From: Eubacteriales bacterium
GTDB lineage: Bacteria > Bacillota > Clostridia > Peptostreptococcales > Anaerovoracaceae
Length of the DNA stretch: 64,000 bases
Reading direction: 5' to 3'
NCBI GenBank assembly: GCA_028693645.1
Contig: JAQUUY010000002.1
Coordinates: forward strand, 1 to 64,000
A program made the position numbers and the translations under genes. The notes under the pieces were generated by a model. It saw only the letters and a list, made by a program, of their open reading frames with translations. It was not told the DNA's origin and made no database searches. Positions 61,779 to 64,000 of the stretch are shown here, piece by piece (position 1 is the first letter of the stretch; each line of letters starts with the position of its first letter).

Positions 61779-62315
61779 TTACTCTTCAAAATGAATATTG
61801 CTTAGTATTGTTTCATAGTCTGCGGCGATAGAATCGAAGGTACTCGCTTGGTCTCCAAATGTAATAGCATAGGTTTCCTCTCCCACAAAAACATAGACGT
61901 AAACGTACTTCATGTCCATTCCGCTGATGCTGCAAGTAAATGTGAGTTTTCTGGCATCCTTTTCATCTATCTTGATTTCTTCAACCTCTCCTTGAACCTC
62001 AAGATTGTCGAAAGATTTTTGGTACATTGCAAGGGCTTCTTCGACGACTTCATCCAAGGTAGTTCCCGCGAAGGGCTCTGCTTTCGCCATAAAACTTGCC
62101 GTCCCCTTCATATAATGGACAGGGAGAACCGACTCTTCCATTTTCGTCCAACCATCAGGTGGTGCAATTTCGATTGTTGTAGTAGTTTCCGCTTTCTCTT
62201 CAGCTGCAACAGGAGTGCCGGAAACTTCGGGTGCAGACTCCGAATCTTTTTGCCCGCAGGCAGACAAGGTGACCGTCATAATTAACAAAAAACAAAGTAG
62301 CAAGTATCTTTTCAT
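61779..62315 (-). CDS. DcrB-like lipoprotein
   Basis: This 178-residue lipoprotein has lipobox LSAC with the lipidated Cys20. A low-complexity linker (about 22-50) leads into a compact domain (about 52-178) that resembles DcrB/PsbP-like folds. It would be anchored on the outside of the membrane. Function unknown. It is downstream of the SLH-domain gene by 46 bases and has its own terminator. Confidence 0.75.
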   Translation of the reverse strand: MKRYLLLCFLLIMTVTLSACGQKDSESAPEVSGTPVAAEEKAETTTTIEIAPPDGWTKMEESVLPVHYMKGTASFMAKAEPFAGTTLDEVVEEALAMYQKSFDNLEVQGEVEEIKIDEKDARKLTFTCSISGMDMKYVYVYVFVGEETYAITFGDQASTFDSIAADYETILSNIHFEE

Positions 62316-62361
62316 AAAAACCTCCTTAAATTATCTTTCCCTCAACTTTAACATATTTATA

Positions 62362-64000
62362 TTAGTTCATCACATTCTGCAGAAAGCGCCGGAAGATTGC
62401 TGCGACCTGCGCACGCGTTGCATAACCTTGCGGGATGAGTTTATTTTCATTTCCGTAGATTAATTTTGTAGTCACTGTCCAATTCTGTGCGTCTTTTGCA
62501 TAAGTGGAAATGCTGTTGTAGTCTTTGAATTTCGAAATATCAACAGTTCTTTGCTTCGTATCGTAATTTTTATATTTTGCATACTGATATAAAAGAACCG
62601 CCATTTGTTCTCGCGTAACATTTTTTTGGGGATTTGTGCCATCGGAAATACCCTTAGTCATAGCCCAAGAACGCGCCTCATTCATATCTTTTGGGGATTC
62701 CCCATCCATTCGTGCCAACACCACCCAGGCCATCTGCCGAGTCATGGCAATATCCGGTCCAAAAGTGCTGTCCGACACGCCTGAAAAGAATCCTCGACTC
62801 AGGGCATAGTCAATCGATTCCTTCGCCCAATGTCCGCTGATATCATTGAATTTCTCTGTTGCCTCTGTATAACCAACCCCATAGAGGGAAAAATGTCCCG
62901 TCGGAAACAGGATGGCTCCGACCTTTTCATCGTAGACAGAGTTGTTGATGCGGATGGGGTTTCCCTCTTGATCAATATACACACCGAAAAGGCAGCCTAC
63001 CGCCTCCCCAACACCGGGAGTATAAGGAATGGAGAGGATCGCTCTTCCATTTCCAAGCCCTGTAATACCAACTTCTTTCCCGTCTTTCAGCGTGCTGATG
63101 GAGATATTATATACCGGTCTCTTTCCGATTATATCTTTGGCTTCCCTTGGCAGATCCGTTACCGGAGCGATTTTTATGCTAAGATCGCCGCCGCTTTGCC
63201 TCTGGATCTCCTGCAAGGCATTCAGGTCAAGTCCCAAGGAAACAGGGGCTCCTCTCAAAGCAAGACTTCCCACCCCGGCGCGTACAAGATCGTTCAGAGA
63301 GTTTCCTGTCAGTGTGGCTGTGAGAGAACTTGCTCCCTGTGGCATGGCAACATCCAACCCCACGGTAATACCGTTTGTTGTTTTCCCTAAGATTTTATCC
63401 TCTCCCTGCACCTTGGCGAGGAGATCCCCAATCGTTCCCGATGTGATCAAGGCACTGGCAGAACCGTTGTTTTCGAGCCTTGCCTCTATGGATGCGGCTG
63501 CCTCTACAGACTCGTTTGGTTTTGTTTCCACAGTAATACTGTCCGCAGGAGGCGGATTGCTTGCCTGAGAGCCGCTGCCTCCTTGTCCCGTGGATCCATT
63601 AGTCTGTGCTCCGCCGGTTTTGACCCAGACAACACCATCTGCACTGTTTGCCGTAGAATACGTGTGGTACCCTTCTTTGGTAGTTGGCTCGGTGCGATCC
63701 AGAATAGTTCCGTCTTTTGTCTCTCCATTGATTTTGGCATAGGTTCCTCTGGGGTCGATGGCATCTTCTACTGTGACCTCACCTTGAGAATTTACAAACA
63801 CGGCGATGCCATCCTGGCTTTCCTCAGAACAGATCCCCAAAATCAGAGCTTTTGCCTTTTCGTCCACATAAGCGCCATAAGTGAGCCCTGTGGCGGCAGA
63901 AGCGGAAACATTTTGTGCGGTAATCATGCTGTCCTGTCCTGTTGCATAGATGCCTTTCGTGCCGCCCACAACATCGCCGGTTACTATAACCCGGCTTCCA
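62362..64000 (-). CDS. S-layer-homology surface protein, N-terminally truncated by window edge
   Basis: The frame stays open to the right edge, so the N terminus and signal peptide lie outside. About 546 residues are visible. They comprise a repeat-like beta region (GIYATGQDSMITAQNVSA), a Gly/Ser/Asn-rich linker near residue 140, a ~200-residue beta domain, and three S-layer homology repeats in the last ~170 residues (FNDISGHWAKESIDYALSRG, then WAMTKGISDG and a third). SLH repeats bind pyruvylated cell-wall polymers, so the protein should sit on the cell surface. A GTG at 63969 is not a convincing start, since the reading frame continues upstream. Confidence 0.9.
   Translation of the reverse strand, partial: GSRVIVTGDVVGGTKGIYATGQDSMITAQNVSASAATGLTYGAYVDEKAKALILGICSEESQDGIAVFVNSQGEVTVEDAIDPRGTYAKINGETKDGTILDRTEPTTKEGYHTYSTANSADGVVWVKTGGAQTNGSTGQGGSGSQASNPPPADSITVETKPNESVEAAASIEARLENNGSASALITSGTIGDLLAKVQGEDKILGKTTNGITVGLDVAMPQGASSLTATLTGNSLNDLVRAGVGSLALRGAPVSLGLDLNALQEIQRQSGGDLSIKIAPVTDLPREAKDIIGKRPVYNISISTLKDGKEVGITGLGNGRAILSIPYTPGVGEAVGCLFGVYIDQEGNPIRINNSVYDEKVGAILFPTGHFSLYGVGYTEATEKFNDISGHWAKESIDYALSRGFFSGVSDSTFGPDIAMTRQMAWVVLARMDGESPKDMNEARSWAMTKGISDGTNPQKNVTREQMAVLLYQYAKYKNYDTKQRTVDISKFKDYNSISTYAKDAQNWTVTTKLIYGNENKLIPQGYATRAQVAAIFRRFLQNVMN

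Noticed and set aside
1-64000. CRISPR arrays, tRNA/rRNA genes, insertion sequences, phage genes
   Set aside because: No regularly spaced direct repeats, no transposase or phage-type proteins, and no tRNA-like or rRNA sequence were seen on either strand.

Overview
The window looks like a chromosomal segment of a strictly anaerobic, amino-acid or dicarboxylate fermenting member of the Clostridia (Bacillota). The pointers are strong AGGAGG-type ribosome binding sites, frequent TTG/GTG starts, a Na+-pumping biotin decarboxylase, butyryl-CoA dehydrogenase with EtfAB, ferredoxin-fused flavodoxin and nitroreductase proteins, meso-diaminopimelate dehydrogenase, and heavy reliance on Na+ coupling (PutP, three NhaC-type antiporters, a CaCA exchanger, the tail of a membrane pyrophosphatase). 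A Family XIII/Anaerovorax-like organism would fit, but the species cannot be fixed from sequence alone. Most genes are on the minus strand. No tRNA, rRNA, insertion sequence, prophage or CRISPR array was seen.

Layout. 0-9 kb: hppA tail, a gene-free 0.7 kb stretch rich in inverted repeats, putP, and a response regulator/HD-GYP plus giant hybrid histidine kinase pair. 8-12 kb: acyltransferase, small redox proteins, a lipoprotein and a secreted metallo-beta-lactamase-fold protein. 12.2-14.1 kb: an NhaC antiporter behind a strong promoter and a ~380-nt leader. 14-20.5 kb: a nitronate monooxygenase-type enzyme and a four-gene acyl-CoA ligase / hydrolase / HxxxD acyltransferase / zinc-ribbon membrane protein operon. 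20.6-23.4 kb: class V aminotransferase with an ECF S-component, and an EFR1-type ferredoxin.

23.4-37.8 kb is the metabolic centre. It holds a sigma-54 activator and, upstream of it, genes for a glutaconyl-CoA decarboxylase Na+ pump (gcdA, two biotin carriers, gcdB, two microproteins), two almost identical acyl-CoA dehydrogenases, butyryl-CoA dehydrogenase, EtfBA, a DUF6125-type protein and a CoA-transferase. A good sigma-54 promoter (about 36159-36175) with a repeat array upstream heads the block. Together the genes could run: dicarboxylate activation by CoA transfer, oxidation of glutaryl-CoA to glutaconyl-CoA, Na+-pumping decarboxylation to crotonyl-CoA, and reduction to butyryl-CoA using the same electrons via ETF. 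This would be a redox-neutral, Na+-motive fermentation of glutarate (or another source of glutaryl-/glutaconyl-CoA) to butyrate. The substrate assignment is inference.

38-50 kb: nitroreductase, ddh, a transporter controlled by two tandem ZTP-type riboswitches each with its own terminator, an iron-sulfur flavoprotein, an SDR, a dihydrouridine synthase, CaCA and NhaC transporters, UvsE, and an ArsR/ArsP-type operon with a clear promoter and operator. 50-64 kb: an ECF sigma factor with its DUF4179 partner, an ABC-F protein, a GGDEF/HD-GYP protein, a U32 protein, another NhaC, a PepV-like dipeptidase, a MerR-type regulator, a lipoprotein, and an SLH-domain surface protein cut by the window edge.
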